Source of the DNA: Streptomyces physcomitrii
GTDB lineage: Bacteria > Actinomycetota > Actinomycetes > Streptomycetales > Streptomycetaceae
Assembly (NCBI RefSeq): GCF_012273655.1
Contig: NZ_JAAWWP010000003.1
Coordinates: forward strand, 1-64,000
Direction: 5' to 3'
Length of the DNA: 64,000 nucleotides
The number at the start of each line of letters is the position of its first letter. Positions within the stretch are counted from its first letter, which is position 1. Below the pieces are notes generated by a model. The model searched no databases. It was given only the letters and a program-made list of their open reading frames with translations, and was not told where the DNA came from. The position numbers and the translations under genes are program-made. Positions 8,240 through 17,694 of this stretch are shown piece after piece.

Positions 8240-10183
8240 ATGAGTGGTGACGGGCGGGACGAACCGCTGCACGAGGGCGGCGGCGCCGACGGGCTGTCCG
8301 CCCGCAAGGTGCCCGGACAGGGCGGTCCCGGCGGACAGCCCGGGCACCGTACGGGCCCGGAGACCGGAGCACAGGACGCCGGGGGCGGCGGGGCCGCGGA
8401 GGAGTTCAGCGTCCCGGCGCAGCGCGACCCGGTCGGCGGTGAGGGCGCGGGCGCGCTCACCGGTTCGGGTGAACTTCCGCCCGGCGACGGTGACTTGCTG
8501 CTCCGGATGCGCGAGGGCGACGACACCGCCTACGAGGAGCTGTACCGCAGGCACGCCGACGGGGTGCGACGCTACGCGCGTACCTGCTGCCGGGATGCCG
8601 ACACCGCGGACGATCTGACCGCCGAGGTCTTCGCCCGCATGCTCCAGGCCGTCCGCGGCGGGGCCGGACCCGAGTACGCGGTCCGGGCCTATCTGCTGAC
8701 CACGGTCCGCCGGGTCGCCGCGGGCTGGACGAAGTCCGCGCGGCGGGAGCACCTCGTCGAGGACTTCGCGGTGTTCGCCGGTCAGGCCGCGCGCAGTGCG
8801 GAGGCGCCGGACGACGAGACCGTCGAACAGGGCGCGGATGTCCGCGCCATGCACGAGGCCGAGCAGACCCTCGCCATGCAGGCCTTCCGCAGCCTGCCCG
8901 AGCGGTGGCAGGCCGTGCTGTGGCACACCGAGGTCGAGGACGAGGCGCCGAGCAAGGTCGCCACCCTCTTCGGTCTCGACGCCAACGGCACCCGGGTCCT
9001 CGCCAGCCGGGCCCGCGAGGGACTCAAGCAGGCCTACCTCCAGGCCCATGTCAGCGCGACCCTGACCACCGACGGCGAGTGCGCCCGCTACGCCGACCGG
9101 CTCGGCGCCTACGCGCGTGGCGGACTGCGCAGCCGGGCCGAACGCGGGCTGCGCAAGCACCTGGAGGAGTGCGCCAAGTGCCGCCTCGCCGCGGGCCAGA
9201 TCCAGGAAGTCGCGGGCAGCATCCCCGCGGTCGTCCCGGTCGCGGTCATCGGCTGGTTCGGCGCCGCCGGGTACGCGAAGGCCGCGGCGCTTTTCGCGGG
9301 CGGCACGGCGGGTGCCGGTGCCGCCGGAGCGGCGGGCGCGGCGGCGGGCAGCGCGGGCGGATCCGGTGCCTCGGGCGGCGCGGCCTCCGAGGGCCTCGGC
9401 GCCCCCGCGAAGGCGGGCGCGGCGGCCGGTCTGGTGGCCGTGGCGGTCGCCGTGGTCGCCCTCGCGCTGGCGGGCGGCGACGGTTCCGAGCCCGCCAAGA
9501 AGCCCGTCGCGAAGCCCCCGGCCTCGCAGCCCGCGGCACCCGAGGACCCGCCGCCCGCCGCCGAGGACAAGCCCGCACCGCCCGCGGACAAGGCCGAGCC
9601 CGCACCGCCGAAGGCCCCGCCCGCGGCGGAGCCGAAGCCCGCGCCGGAGGACGAGAAGGACCCGCCCTCCCCCGAGCCGACGCCGACCACCCCGGACCCC
9701 ACCGAGCCCACGCCCACCGACCCGCCGCCCGAGAGCCCGACACCGCCGCCCCCGTCCGAGGTCTACCAGTGGAGCGAGCTCTCGTACGGACTCTTCGGTG
9801 ACGGCACCGAGCCGGAGATGCGCCTCGGCAGCAGTCTGGTCTGGCAGCGCGACAGCGTCTCCATCAGCGGCACCCGCTACCAGAACGGCGTGACCGTGAG
9901 CGGCAGTTCCTCGGTCACCATCGACCTGAACCGCGACTGCTCCGCCTACGACGCCCTGGTCGGCATCGACGATCTCTCCCTCGGCCTCGGCAAGGTCCGC
10001 TTCACGGTCTACGGGGACGGGGCGCAGCTCTACCGCTCCCCGCTGGTGAGCGGCAAGGACCCGGCCCGCCCGGTCCACGTGAACCTCACCGGCGTCGAGA
10101 CCCTCCGCCTGGTGGTCGAGCCGAACGCACCCGTGGACGCGCTGGTCTCGGCGGACTGGGCGTCGTCGCGGATGAGTTGCTGA
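8240..10183 (+). CDS. ECF sigma factor fused to a membrane-spanning C-terminal NPCBM-like domain
   Basis: A 647-residue modular protein. Residues about 84-155 are sigma region 2 and about 207-270 are sigma region 4. A zinc-finger-like HLEECAKC follows at about 308-315 (zf-HC2/anti-sigma style). A hydrophobic Ala/Val span at about 394-412 should cross the membrane. Next comes a Pro/Lys/Glu-rich linker (about 416-507). The last 135 residues resemble an NPCBM carbohydrate-binding domain (SVSISGTRYQNGVTVSG then a beta-rich repeat pattern). The reading is one-chain signalling: an outer sugar-binding domain and an inner sigma factor. Such fusions exist in a few ECF groups of actinobacteria. GGAGG lies upstream of the ATG. 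Convergent to the SARP-type gene. Confidence 0.88.
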   Translation: MSGDGRDEPLHEGGGADGLSARKVPGQGGPGGQPGHRTGPETGAQDAGGGGAAEEFSVPAQRDPVGGEGAGALTGSGELPPGDGDLLLRMREGDDTAYEELYRRHADGVRRYARTCCRDADTADDLTAEVFARMLQAVRGGAGPEYAVRAYLLTTVRRVAAGWTKSARREHLVEDFAVFAGQAARSAEAPDDETVEQGADVRAMHEAEQTLAMQAFRSLPERWQAVLWHTEVEDEAPSKVATLFGLDANGTRVLASRAREGLKQAYLQAHVSATLTTDGECARYADRLGAYARGGLRSRAERGLRKHLEECAKCRLAAGQIQEVAGSIPAVVPVAVIGWFGAAGYAKAAALFAGGTAGAGAAGAAGAAAGSAGGSGASGGAASEGLGAPAKAGAAAGLVAVAVAVVALALAGGDGSEPAKKPVAKPPASQPAAPEDPPPAAEDKPAPPADKAEPAPPKAPPAAEPKPAPEDEKDPPSPEPTPTTPDPTEPTPTDPPPESPTPPPPSEVYQWSELSYGLFGDGTEPEMRLGSSLVWQRDSVSISGTRYQNGVTVSGSSSVTIDLNRDCSAYDALVGIDDLSLGLGKVRFTVYGDGAQLYRSPLVSGKDPARPVHVNLTGVETLRLVVEPNAPVDALVSADWASSRMSC

Positions 10184-10364
10184 GGCCGCTGGTCCACGGC
10201 CGGCTTCGAGGCTGGTTCCCGGCTCCGGCCCGGGTGGCCGAACTGGTCGGCGGTGGGCGCCACTTGGCGTTCGCGGGCCGGGCGAGCGGCCGACCGGGCG
10301 GGCGAGGCCGAGTTTCGGATCGCGTCGCGGGCTGCTGACCGCCGACTGCGAAGGGCTGAGCGGG

Positions 10365-10494
10365 GGCTCCCGGCTCCCGGCTCCCGGCTCCCGGCTCCCG
10401 GCTCCCGGCTCCCGGCTCCCGGCTCCCGGCTCCCGGCTCCCGGCTCCCGGCTCCCGGCTCCCGGCTCCCGGCTCCCGGCTCCCGGCTCCCGGCT
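10365..10494. repeat. Heptanucleotide tandem array (GGCTCCC)n
   Basis: About 18.5 uninterrupted copies of the 7-mer GGCTCCC fill the space between the convergent ECF and SARP-type genes. The array runs directly into the stop codon of the SARP-type gene (10493-10495). Copies are essentially identical, which implies recent slippage or expansion. On RNA it could form G-rich structures on one strand; any role as a terminator is inference. Confidence 0.95.
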
Positions 10495-13400
10495 ACGAAC
10501 TGCGGGGCGGGGGCCCGGGTTTCGGGTCCGGGTGCGCGTCGGTCTGTTCGGGTGCGGCTGGTGGCGGTTGCGTGCCGGTGACGGCGGTGAGTTCGGTGAG
10601 GAAGGCGTCCTCGGTGAGGGTGAGGCCCCTGCTGAGTTCGCGGACGAAGCCCTCGACTCCGAGGGCGGCCTCGCCGTGTTCGCGGACGTGCCGGGCCTCG
10701 CTGAGTTCGGGTTCGGTGCGGGGGACGCCCCGGCGCTGTCCGGCTGCGCCTTGGAGCCGGGCGGCCCGGGCGGGCTCGCCGAGTTCGCCGAGGAGCCAGG
10801 CGGCACTGTCGAGCAGGCTCGCCACCACCAGGTCGGCGCAGCTCGACGCCAGGGCGTACCGCAGCGCCTCGACGAGCAGCGGCAGCCCCGCCGCGGCACC
10901 GGACTCCGCGGCCACCAGCCTGGCCTCCAGTCCCCGCATCGCCGCGTGGAACTGCGGCGGCGGTGAACTGCGCGCCGATTCCGCCTCCGCCGCCTCGGCC
11001 TGCTCCCTGGCCAGGGCGAGGTTGCCGTCGCTGAGGGCGATGACCGCGTGCAGGAAGCGGACGAAGGCGCGGGCGTCCGGGACGGCGTAGCGCTCGGACT
11101 CGTCGCTCGCCTCCTTCAGGATCTCCAGGGCGCTCTCGCGGTCCCCGGCCCGGAAGGCGGTCTCGGCGAGCCGGGCGCGCAGGAAGGGCGACTCCGCGTG
11201 CGCCCCCACCTCGCTGGCGTGCCGCAGCGCCTCCCGGTACTCGTGCGCGGCCTCGTCGAGGTGGCCGCGTGCCATCGCCGTCTCGCCCGCCGCGCTGCAC
11301 ACCTGGGCCCGCATCCAGCGGTCGCCCACCCGCGGGCCGAGCTCGCGCAGTTCGGCCAGGTTCGCGTCGATCTCCCGCATGCCGCCGGGCCGGTCGACGG
11401 CCAGGTGGGTACGGAACATCAGGGTGACGCCGACATCCCAATCGGTGCCGTGGCGGCGGCAGTTGGCGAGAGCGCGGTCCATCGCGCCGGCGAGCGCGCC
11501 GGAGCCTTCGAGCATGAAGACCGTGAACGGCCAGATGGTGCCGGGGAAGACGGCGGCCTGCGGGACGGGCCGGTCGAAGGCGGCGCGCAGCCTTGCCAGT
11601 TGGGTCCGCCGGGGCTCCTCGGTGAAGACATTGGTGCCCCGGGTCTCGGAGATGAGCAGGAACTGCTGCAGCCGCAGGTACATCCGCGTCCAGAAGAGGG
11701 GGTGCGCCTCCTCCTCCGGGGTGGGGCCGAGGCCCTGGGCTCCGGCGTCCTCCGGGGCCTCGCGCCCGAGGTCCCCGCCTCCGTCTCGGGCGGCGTCTCG
11801 GGCAGCGTCGCGGGGGCCGTCACCGTCCCCGTGACCGTCTCCTTCACCGCCACCGCCACCGCCACCGCCACCGCCACCGCCACCGCCGTCGCCGTCGCCG
11901 TCGTCCGGCTCGCCGAGGCCGTCCCGCTCACCGAGGCCGAGGACGAGGGAGATCCATTCGATGCCCTCGCCGCGGTAGTTGCGCAGCCACCAGAACCAGC
12001 TCATGGTCAGGGCGAGCCGACAGGCGGTCTCCTCCTCGCCTGCCCCCGCGGCGCGGTCCAGGGCGGCCCGGATATTGTCGAGTTCGCTCTCCAGGCGCTG
12101 GATCCACGGGAGTTGGCCACCGGTCCGCAGTTGCGAGTCGGCGCGCTCGGCGAGCGCGAGGAAGTACGCGGCGTGCCGGCGCTCGGCGGCCGCGCGCAGA
12201 CCCGGGTAGGCGGCGGCCCGTTCGGTGGCGTACTCGTGGATGGTCTCCAGGAGCCGGTAGCGCATCCCCCCCTCGCCGCCGGAGCCCACCGGCCCCGCGA
12301 CGACCAGGGACTTGTCCACCAGCGCGCCGATCAGGTCGGCGGCGGGGCCGCTGCACACCGCCTCCGCCCCGGGAAGGTCCCAGCCGCCCGCGAAGACGGC
12401 CACCTCGCACAGCACGGTGCGCTCCTGCTCGTCGAGCAGGTCCCAGGACCAGTCGACGACGGCGCGCAGGGTCTGCTGGCGCGGCAGTACGGTACGGCTG
12501 CCGCTGGTGAGCAGCCGGAAGCGGTCGTCGAGGCGGTCCGCGATCTGGCGCGGGGTGAGCAACCGGAGCCGGGCGGCGGCGAGTTCGATGGCCAGCGGGA
12601 GTCCGTCGAGGCGGCGGCAGATCTCGGCGACCGCGGCGGCCTCGCGCCCCGGGTCGAAGTCCGGCCGTACCGCCGTGGCCCGCTCGGTGAAGAGCCGCAG
12701 CGCGGGATCCGGCGGCAGCGGTTCCACCGGACGTACCAACTCCCCCGGTACGCCGAGGGGTTCACGGCTGGTCGCGAGCACCGTGAGGCCGGGGCAGCGG
12801 GTCAGCAGCGCCTCGGAGAGTTCGGCGGCGGCGGCGATGAGGTGCTCGCAGTTGTCGAGGATGAGCAACAGCTCGCGGCCCGCGCAGTGTTCGACCAGGA
12901 TGGTCAGCGGGTCCTCCTGCACGGGGTGGGTCTCCCCGCCGCGGCGCAGCATGGTCTCCCGCAGCCCGAGCGCCGTCACGACGGCACCGGGGACGGCCTC
13001 GGGGTGGTCGAGCGGGGCGAGTTCGGCGATCCAGGACCGCGGATAGCGCGCCGCCGCCTCCTCCGCGAGCCGCGTCTTGCCCGAACCGCCGGGCCCGATC
13101 AGCGTGACAAGACGAGAACGCCCCAAGTCGTCCTGTATGGCGTCGAGTTCGGACTCCCGACCGACGAAGGAGGTCAGCCGGGGGCGCAGATTGCCCTGCC
13201 GGGTGGCCGCGGGGGTATGGGGCGGGGGGCCGTCAGGGGGGAGATCAGCACCGAAGTGGGCTTCTCCGGGGTGGAGTTCAGTGGGGTGGGGTTCGGCGGG
13301 GGGAGGTTCGGCGGAGCGGAGTTCTGCGGCGTACGGCTCGGGTTGCCCGGGTCGGGGGGCGCGTTGCTCTTGGGGGCGTGGGCCGCCGGTGGAGGCCGTG

Positions 13401-14272
13401 GGGCGTGGGTCGGTGGGATACGGCTCGGCGGGCCCGGGGGCATGGCCGGCGGTCTCGTGGGCGTCGGCTACGGGCTCCGGTGGCCCGTACTCAGCCGGTT
13501 GCGTCAACCTCGCGCCAACGTACGGCTGTTGAGCCTCCCGCCCTGCGGCGCCCGGAGCGGTCGTCAGCAACTCGGCGTGCAGGGAACGGAGTTCGGGCCC
13601 GGGCTCGGTGCCCAGGCCCTCGTCCAGGGTACGGCGGGCCCGCTCGTACGCGGCGAGGGCGTCGGCCCGGCGGCCCGCGTCCCGCAGGGCACGGAGCAGC
13701 AGGGCGTGCAGCTGCTCGTCGTAGGGATGGGCGGTGGTCAGCTCGCGCAGTTCGGGTACGAGTCCGGCGGCGCCGCCGAGGCGCAGTTCGGCCTCCGCGC
13801 GGGAGCGGACCGCCTCCAGGCGCTGGGCTTCGGCGCGGGCGCCCGCGCCGCGGTAGGGCAGGTCGTCGAGGGCGGGCCCGCGCCAGAGCGCGAGCGCCTG
13901 GCCGAGGAGGCGGGCAGCCTGACCCGCCTCGTCCCGCTCCAGGGCCGTACCGCCCTCGGCGGCGAGACGTTCGAAGGCGAAGAGGTCGACGTGTTCGCGG
14001 GGGACGGCGAGGCGGTAGCCGCCCGGTTCGAGCAGGACGGCGTCCCGGCCGAGCACCCGGCGCAGGCGGCCGACCAGGGCCTGGAGCGCGGCGGGGGCGT
14101 CGCCCGGCGGGTCGTCGGCCCAGACCTCGTCGATGAGGAGCTCGGCGCCTACGGTGCGGTCCGCGCGCAGCGCGAGCGCGGCGAGCAGCGCCCGCAGGCG
14201 CGCTCCGCCCAGGGGCAGCAGTTCGCCGTCTTCGCCGCGCACCTCGGTGACGCCCAGGATTCCGTACCGCAC
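10493..14272 (-). CDS. Large SARP/AfsR-type regulator (winged helix - BTAD - NB-ARC ATPase - TPR)
   Basis: A 1259-residue regulator. Residues 1-90 form an OmpR-type winged helix and about 92-240 the bacterial transcriptional activation domain ([11 protein letters not shown], then helical repeats), as in AfsR/DnrI/RedD proteins. A Pro-rich linker runs to about 360. The NB-ARC-type ATPase has P-loop GPGGSGKT at 393-400 and Walker B LLLILDN at about 468-474. The C-terminal half has TPR-like helices. A pure-glycine run plus Gly/Asp repeats (about residues 775-810) comes from a GCCACC-type hexamer expansion at 11846-11890. The GTG at 14272 is chosen because the winged helix begins there; the open frame upstream to 14566 is low-complexity and unlike coding DNA. 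No clear target cluster is adjacent. Confidence 0.88.
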   Translation of the reverse strand: MRYGILGVTEVRGEDGELLPLGGARLRALLAALALRADRTVGAELLIDEVWADDPPGDAPAALQALVGRLRRVLGRDAVLLEPGGYRLAVPREHVDLFAFERLAAEGGTALERDEAGQAARLLGQALALWRGPALDDLPYRGAGARAEAQRLEAVRSRAEAELRLGGAAGLVPELRELTTAHPYDEQLHALLLRALRDAGRRADALAAYERARRTLDEGLGTEPGPELRSLHAELLTTAPGAAGREAQQPYVGARLTQPAEYGPPEPVADAHETAGHAPGPAEPYPTDPRPTASTGGPRPQEQRAPRPGQPEPYAAELRSAEPPPAEPHPTELHPGEAHFGADLPPDGPPPHTPAATRQGNLRPRLTSFVGRESELDAIQDDLGRSRLVTLIGPGGSGKTRLAEEAAARYPRSWIAELAPLDHPEAVPGAVVTALGLRETMLRRGGETHPVQEDPLTILVEHCAGRELLLILDNCEHLIAAAAELSEALLTRCPGLTVLATSREPLGVPGELVRPVEPLPPDPALRLFTERATAVRPDFDPGREAAAVAEICRRLDGLPLAIELAAARLRLLTPRQIADRLDDRFRLLTSGSRTVLPRQQTLRAVVDWSWDLLDEQERTVLCEVAVFAGGWDLPGAEAVCSGPAADLIGALVDKSLVVAGPVGSGGEGGMRYRLLETIHEYATERAAAYPGLRAAAERRHAAYFLALAERADSQLRTGGQLPWIQRLESELDNIRAALDRAAGAGEEETACRLALTMSWFWWLRNYRGEGIEWISLVLGLGERDGLGEPDDGDGDGGGGGGGGGGGGGGEGDGHGDGDGPRDAARDAARDGGGDLGREAPEDAGAQGLGPTPEEEAHPLFWTRMYLRLQQFLLISETRGTNVFTEEPRRTQLARLRAAFDRPVPQAAVFPGTIWPFTVFMLEGSGALAGAMDRALANCRRHGTDWDVGVTLMFRTHLAVDRPGGMREIDANLAELRELGPRVGDRWMRAQVCSAAGETAMARGHLDEAAHEYREALRHASEVGAHAESPFLRARLAETAFRAGDRESALEILKEASDESERYAVPDARAFVRFLHAVIALSDGNLALAREQAEAAEAESARSSPPPQFHAAMRGLEARLVAAESGAAAGLPLLVEALRYALASSCADLVVASLLDSAAWLLGELGEPARAARLQGAAGQRRGVPRTEPELSEARHVREHGEAALGVEGFVRELSRGLTLTEDAFLTELTAVTGTQPPPAAPEQTDAHPDPKPGPPPRSS

Positions 14273-14522
14273 CCGCCCATTCTCACCGCTCGGACGGCTG
14301 AGGTCGCAGGGCTTTTCCGCGTGGCGGGGCGGGGGCGGCGATCGAGGGGCCGGGTGGCGCGGAGAGGGAGTGGGGGCGGGGGCTGAAGAGGAAGAGGGGA
14401 GAGGGGAGAGGGAGAGGGAGAGGAGAGGGACGAGGCAGCACGGCAGGCAAAAGGTGAGCGGTGGAAGCGATGGGGACGGGCCGCGTGCAGCGTGCAGCGG
14501 GCGGCGCTGGCCGGATGACAAG
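14273..14522. other. Upstream region with polypurine tract
   Basis: Non-coding DNA upstream of the SARP-type gene. Positions 14383-14434 form an almost pure A/G run on the + strand built of GGGAGA-like units, a sequence type that can form triplex or unusual DNA. No promoter hexamers were recognised. Confidence 0.5.
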
Positions 14523-14593
14523 TGACGGGTGACAGATGACGGATGACAGATATCAATGACTGTCATCCGTCATCTGTTACGTGTCACCCGTCA
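14523..14593. terminator. Long inverted repeat, probable terminator of the asparagine-synthetase-like gene
   Basis: The left arm 14523-14549 pairs with the right arm 14560-14593. There is a perfect 16-17 bp inner stem (CAGATGACGGATGACAG and complement) around a 10-nt A/T-rich loop, and an outer 11-bp stem (TGACGGGTGAC) separated by a 6-nt bulge. It lies 59 bp past the stop of the gene at 14652 in its direction of transcription, so termination is the simplest role. The arms are themselves built from GATGACGG/GATGACAG-like units. Confidence 0.6.
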
Positions 14594-14651
14594 GCCACAC
14601 GCCCACCTCCACCCGCCCCCACCTGCCGCCACCCGCCCCCCTCAGGCCCCC

Positions 14652-16739
14652 TCACCCCTGAGCCGCCCCCAACGCCCCCCGCTCCGGCACCACGCTCCCC
14701 GAGGGGACAGCGCGCTGGCGGCCGGGAGTGCCGCTCCAGCAGGTGCCGCGGCGGGCGATGAGGCGGCCGAGCCAGAGTTCGAGGGAGACCAGGTCGGCCA
14801 GTCCGTCCAGCGGCAGCGGGGCGCCCTGGGACGCCGCGCGCAGGGCCTTGCGGACCACCCGGGCCTCGATGAGGCCGGCCTGGGCGAGCAGCGGGGCGTC
14901 GAAGAGGTCGAGCAAGTCCCCCACGGCCACCCGCAGCCCGGTGCGCATCGCGGCCGTGGACCCGGGCCCGGGGGTACCCCACCCCGGCGGCAGTTCGGCG
15001 ACCCCGGCGCCCTCCAGCACGGCGCGCAGGATGGCAGCGCGCGCCCCGGGCTGCACCCGCAGGGTCTCGGGGAGCGCCCGGCAGGCCCGTACCACCTGGT
15101 TGTCGAGGAAGGGGGCGTGCAGGCGCTGGAAGCGGATCTCGGCGGCCTGTTCGAGGACGCGGAGGTCGGCGGCGTGCCGGGCGAGCGCGGCGCGGGCGCG
15201 GAACTCCCCGGGGTGCTGGCCGGGGCCCGGGCCGCCGCGGGCGGTGGCGCCCTGGAGGCGAACCGATACTTCAGCGAGGGCCTCGCCGGTCAGCCAGCGC
15301 GCGGCGGGCCCCGGTCTGCCCCAGGACAGCGCGGCGAGGGTGGCGCCGAGCGGCTCGGCCGGGTCCGTGAAGGCGCGGCGCAGCAGCCGGTCGGCGAGCG
15401 CGTCGATGCCGGTGCGGTACGGGGTGCGGGCCAGGCGCCGGGCCGCGCCGTAGACCCGGGCGGGGACCAGGACCGAGCCGTCGGCCTTGGTGAGCGCGGC
15501 GACGGGCCGCAGCAGATGGCGCCGCTTGCGGTCCATCAGGAGGTCGGCGAGGCGGGCCGGATGGGCGTCGAGCACCTGGCGGGCGCCGTAGCCGGTGAAG
15601 TGGTCGGCGCTGCCGGAGGCGAGCCGGTTGCGGTGCCGGGCGGCGCTGATCAGGGAGGGGCCCGGTTCGTCGGTGAGGGGGCCGTCGAGTTCGCCGAAGG
15701 GCAGCGACTCCTCGGCCGCGGCGACCACCACATGGTGCAGCCGGGGGTTGGCGGCGAGCGCGCCGGCCCGCTCGACCTCGGCCTCCCGGCCGGGCACCAC
15801 CAGGTCGTTGAAGGTGACCGCGAGCAGCCGCTCGCCCGCGCCGGTGCCGTGGCCGAGGACGGTGCCGGGCATGCCGGGCAGCCCGGCGGCGAGCAGCGCG
15901 AGGGTGGCGGAGGCGGTGCCGCCGGAGAGGTCGGCGCCGATGCCCGGCACCGGCAGCCGGCGCGGGCCGCGCCGCTCCTCGGGTCCCATGCCGGGCACCG
16001 GACCGGCGTCGATGCCCTCGCCGGGTACGTGGCGCGGGGCGGCGAGCCGGGCGCGTACCGACTCCACGAGGGCCTCCTGGACGCCGTGCACCGCGCTCTC
16101 CGCGTCCTGGGCCGGGGCGGCGACGGCGAGCGAGGCCACCGGTTCGTACCCGGCGATCTCGCGCGCCCCGGCCCGCAGGATCAGGGCGTGGCCGGGCGGG
16201 ACGCGGCGCACCCCGAGGTACGGGGTCGAGTCGTGCAGCGCCTCGGGGACGTCGGGGGCGGCGAGCAGGGCGGCGAGGTGGCCGATGTCGAGGTTGGCCT
16301 CGACGAGGTCGGCGAGGGGGAGGGCGGCGGTGGCGTAGGCGGTGCCCTCGTGCCAGGGGGTGTGGAAGACGGGGCGGGCCCCGGCGAGGTCCCCGCAGAC
16401 GGTGATCCGGCGGCCGACCTGGACGACCGCGGTGTAGCTGCCGGGCCAGTGGGTGAGGTGGCGCAGGGCGCCGCCGCGGGCGGCGAACAGTCCGATGCGC
16501 AGCTGCTCGTCGCTGGCGCCGCAGATGCCGAGGACGGCGATCCTGGTCCCCTGGTCGGCCTGGACCACGCGGACCTCGTCGGGGCGCCAGTCGCCGACCG
16601 CCCACAGCGGATCGGGGTCGCCCCACAGGAGGTGGGCGCCGACCGGCTGCACGGTCTCGCCGTTGGTGCCGGTCACTCCGGCGGAGCCGAGGTCACGGGG
16701 CCCGGCGGCGGTACTGCTCCACCCCACCAACCACCGCAT
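14652..16739 (-). CDS. Asparagine synthetase-like protein resembling lasso-peptide cyclases (orphan)
   Basis: A 695-residue protein with an N-terminal class II amidotransferase-like domain that lacks the catalytic Cys2 (it begins MRWLVGWSS). The C-terminal AsnB-type ATP-pyrophosphatase domain has the signature LSGGTASATLAL (about residues 275-286). Loss of the N-terminal Cys with retention of the AMP-forming site is the hallmark of lasso-peptide macrolactam cyclases. However, no B1/RRE, B2/transglutaminase-like protease or recognisable precursor flanks it. The ATG at 16739 has GGAGG six bases upstream and fits the family start; the frame stays open to 17570 but the extra 277 residues look non-coding. 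The hairpin at 14523-14593 likely ends its transcript. Confidence 0.8.
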   Translation of the reverse strand: MRWLVGWSSTAAGPRDLGSAGVTGTNGETVQPVGAHLLWGDPDPLWAVGDWRPDEVRVVQADQGTRIAVLGICGASDEQLRIGLFAARGGALRHLTHWPGSYTAVVQVGRRITVCGDLAGARPVFHTPWHEGTAYATAALPLADLVEANLDIGHLAALLAAPDVPEALHDSTPYLGVRRVPPGHALILRAGAREIAGYEPVASLAVAAPAQDAESAVHGVQEALVESVRARLAAPRHVPGEGIDAGPVPGMGPEERRGPRRLPVPGIGADLSGGTASATLALLAAGLPGMPGTVLGHGTGAGERLLAVTFNDLVVPGREAEVERAGALAANPRLHHVVVAAAEESLPFGELDGPLTDEPGPSLISAARHRNRLASGSADHFTGYGARQVLDAHPARLADLLMDRKRRHLLRPVAALTKADGSVLVPARVYGAARRLARTPYRTGIDALADRLLRRAFTDPAEPLGATLAALSWGRPGPAARWLTGEALAEVSVRLQGATARGGPGPGQHPGEFRARAALARHAADLRVLEQAAEIRFQRLHAPFLDNQVVRACRALPETLRVQPGARAAILRAVLEGAGVAELPPGWGTPGPGSTAAMRTGLRVAVGDLLDLFDAPLLAQAGLIEARVVRKALRAASQGAPLPLDGLADLVSLELWLGRLIARRGTCWSGTPGRQRAVPSGSVVPERGALGAAQG

Positions 16740-17694
16740 CGCCGCCTCCACAGGCTGTGGACAACAAGGGCCGCCCGGCAGGACTCCGCGGGTGGCGGTG
16801 CCGTCTCCGCGAGGCCGGGGCCGGGAGTCGGGATCGTACGCCGCCCGCGGCCGGGCCGGTTCCGCCCGGGGGGCGGTCCGGCTCCGCTCGCCGAACTCGC
16901 CCGTCCCTCCGCCGTCCTGGGAGCGCCGTCTGCACGGCACGCCCAGGAGGCGGCCGGGCGGAACGGCCAACCGCGAGGAATCCTGCGCGAACGGGACCAT
17001 GCTGCCACGAAGGAGGCGCACGGGAAGGCCCACGGTGCAGCTTTGTGCTCCCCGGACGCTCCCCCGAGTGCGCCCCTGCCGGGCGTTCGCCGTCCCGGGC
17101 ACGGCAGCGCACGCCCCGGGAAGGCGGGTGGCGGACGAGGCGGCCGGGAGGAGGAGACGCGGCCCGCGAGGCAGGCGAGCCCGGGCCGCCGCCTGAATCC
17201 GGCGCTCACCGAGGGAAGTTGCCAGAGACGGAACCGACGCTTCCGCGTCGTGGCCGGACGGCCGCGAGGAGGTGCCCACTTGGGCGATTTCCGGCCATTC
17301 TCGATCGGGATGGCCGAGGATACGCACCACACCCCGCACCCCGAGGGCGGGCACGCAGTCCGGGAGGCAAGGCTGCGCCTCCCGGACCGGTCCGCCGCCC
17401 GCGGGGATGGGGGCGGCGGGTGTTCCCCCAGCCCGCTGGACCCAGTGCAGCGGGCCGACCCACGCGTCCTCCAGGTAAGTCGCCGCGTCCGCGGGGGTGA
17501 AGAGCGCACGCACGGGCGCACGGCCACACGGGCGGGGCACGCACCCCGGGGCGCGGGAAGCACCGGCCACAATCCCGCCATCCGGAAGGGACCCCCTTAA
17601 CGCTTGGGATGCGTCGAACTACGCTGTGTTTACGAATGCCGCGCGAGTATGCCAGCCGGGCGGCAGCCGTCTGTTCTGTGTCGAGGGGTGGCGC
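16740..17694. other. 955-bp region without a confident gene
   Basis: Divergent spacer between the cyclase-like gene and the ORF1590-like gene. Most of it has weak coding character. One minus-strand stretch in the cyclase frame (about 17210-17520) has coding-like third positions and reads as a plausible peptide (includes [18 protein letters not shown]), but has no ribosome site. The A/T-richer part near 17590-17640 probably contains the promoter of the + strand gene. Confidence 0.45.

Noticed and set aside
10365..10494. Coding repeat (LPAPGSR)n in the + strand frame 10253-10966
   Set aside because: It is only a translation of the heptamer array, with no ribosome site and no domain around it.
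11048..14386. A 1112-residue + strand frame opposite the SARP-type gene
   Set aside because: No domain pattern or ribosome site; the minus-strand frame has clear winged-helix, BTAD and P-loop motifs.
16740..17570. 277-residue N-terminal extension of the cyclase-like protein
   Set aside because: The family starts at MRWLVGWS, with GGAGG just upstream; the extension has no recognisable domain.
14652..17694. A complete lasso-peptide cluster
   Set aside because: No B1/RRE, B2 protease or precursor gene could be found on either side, so only an orphan cyclase-like gene is claimed.
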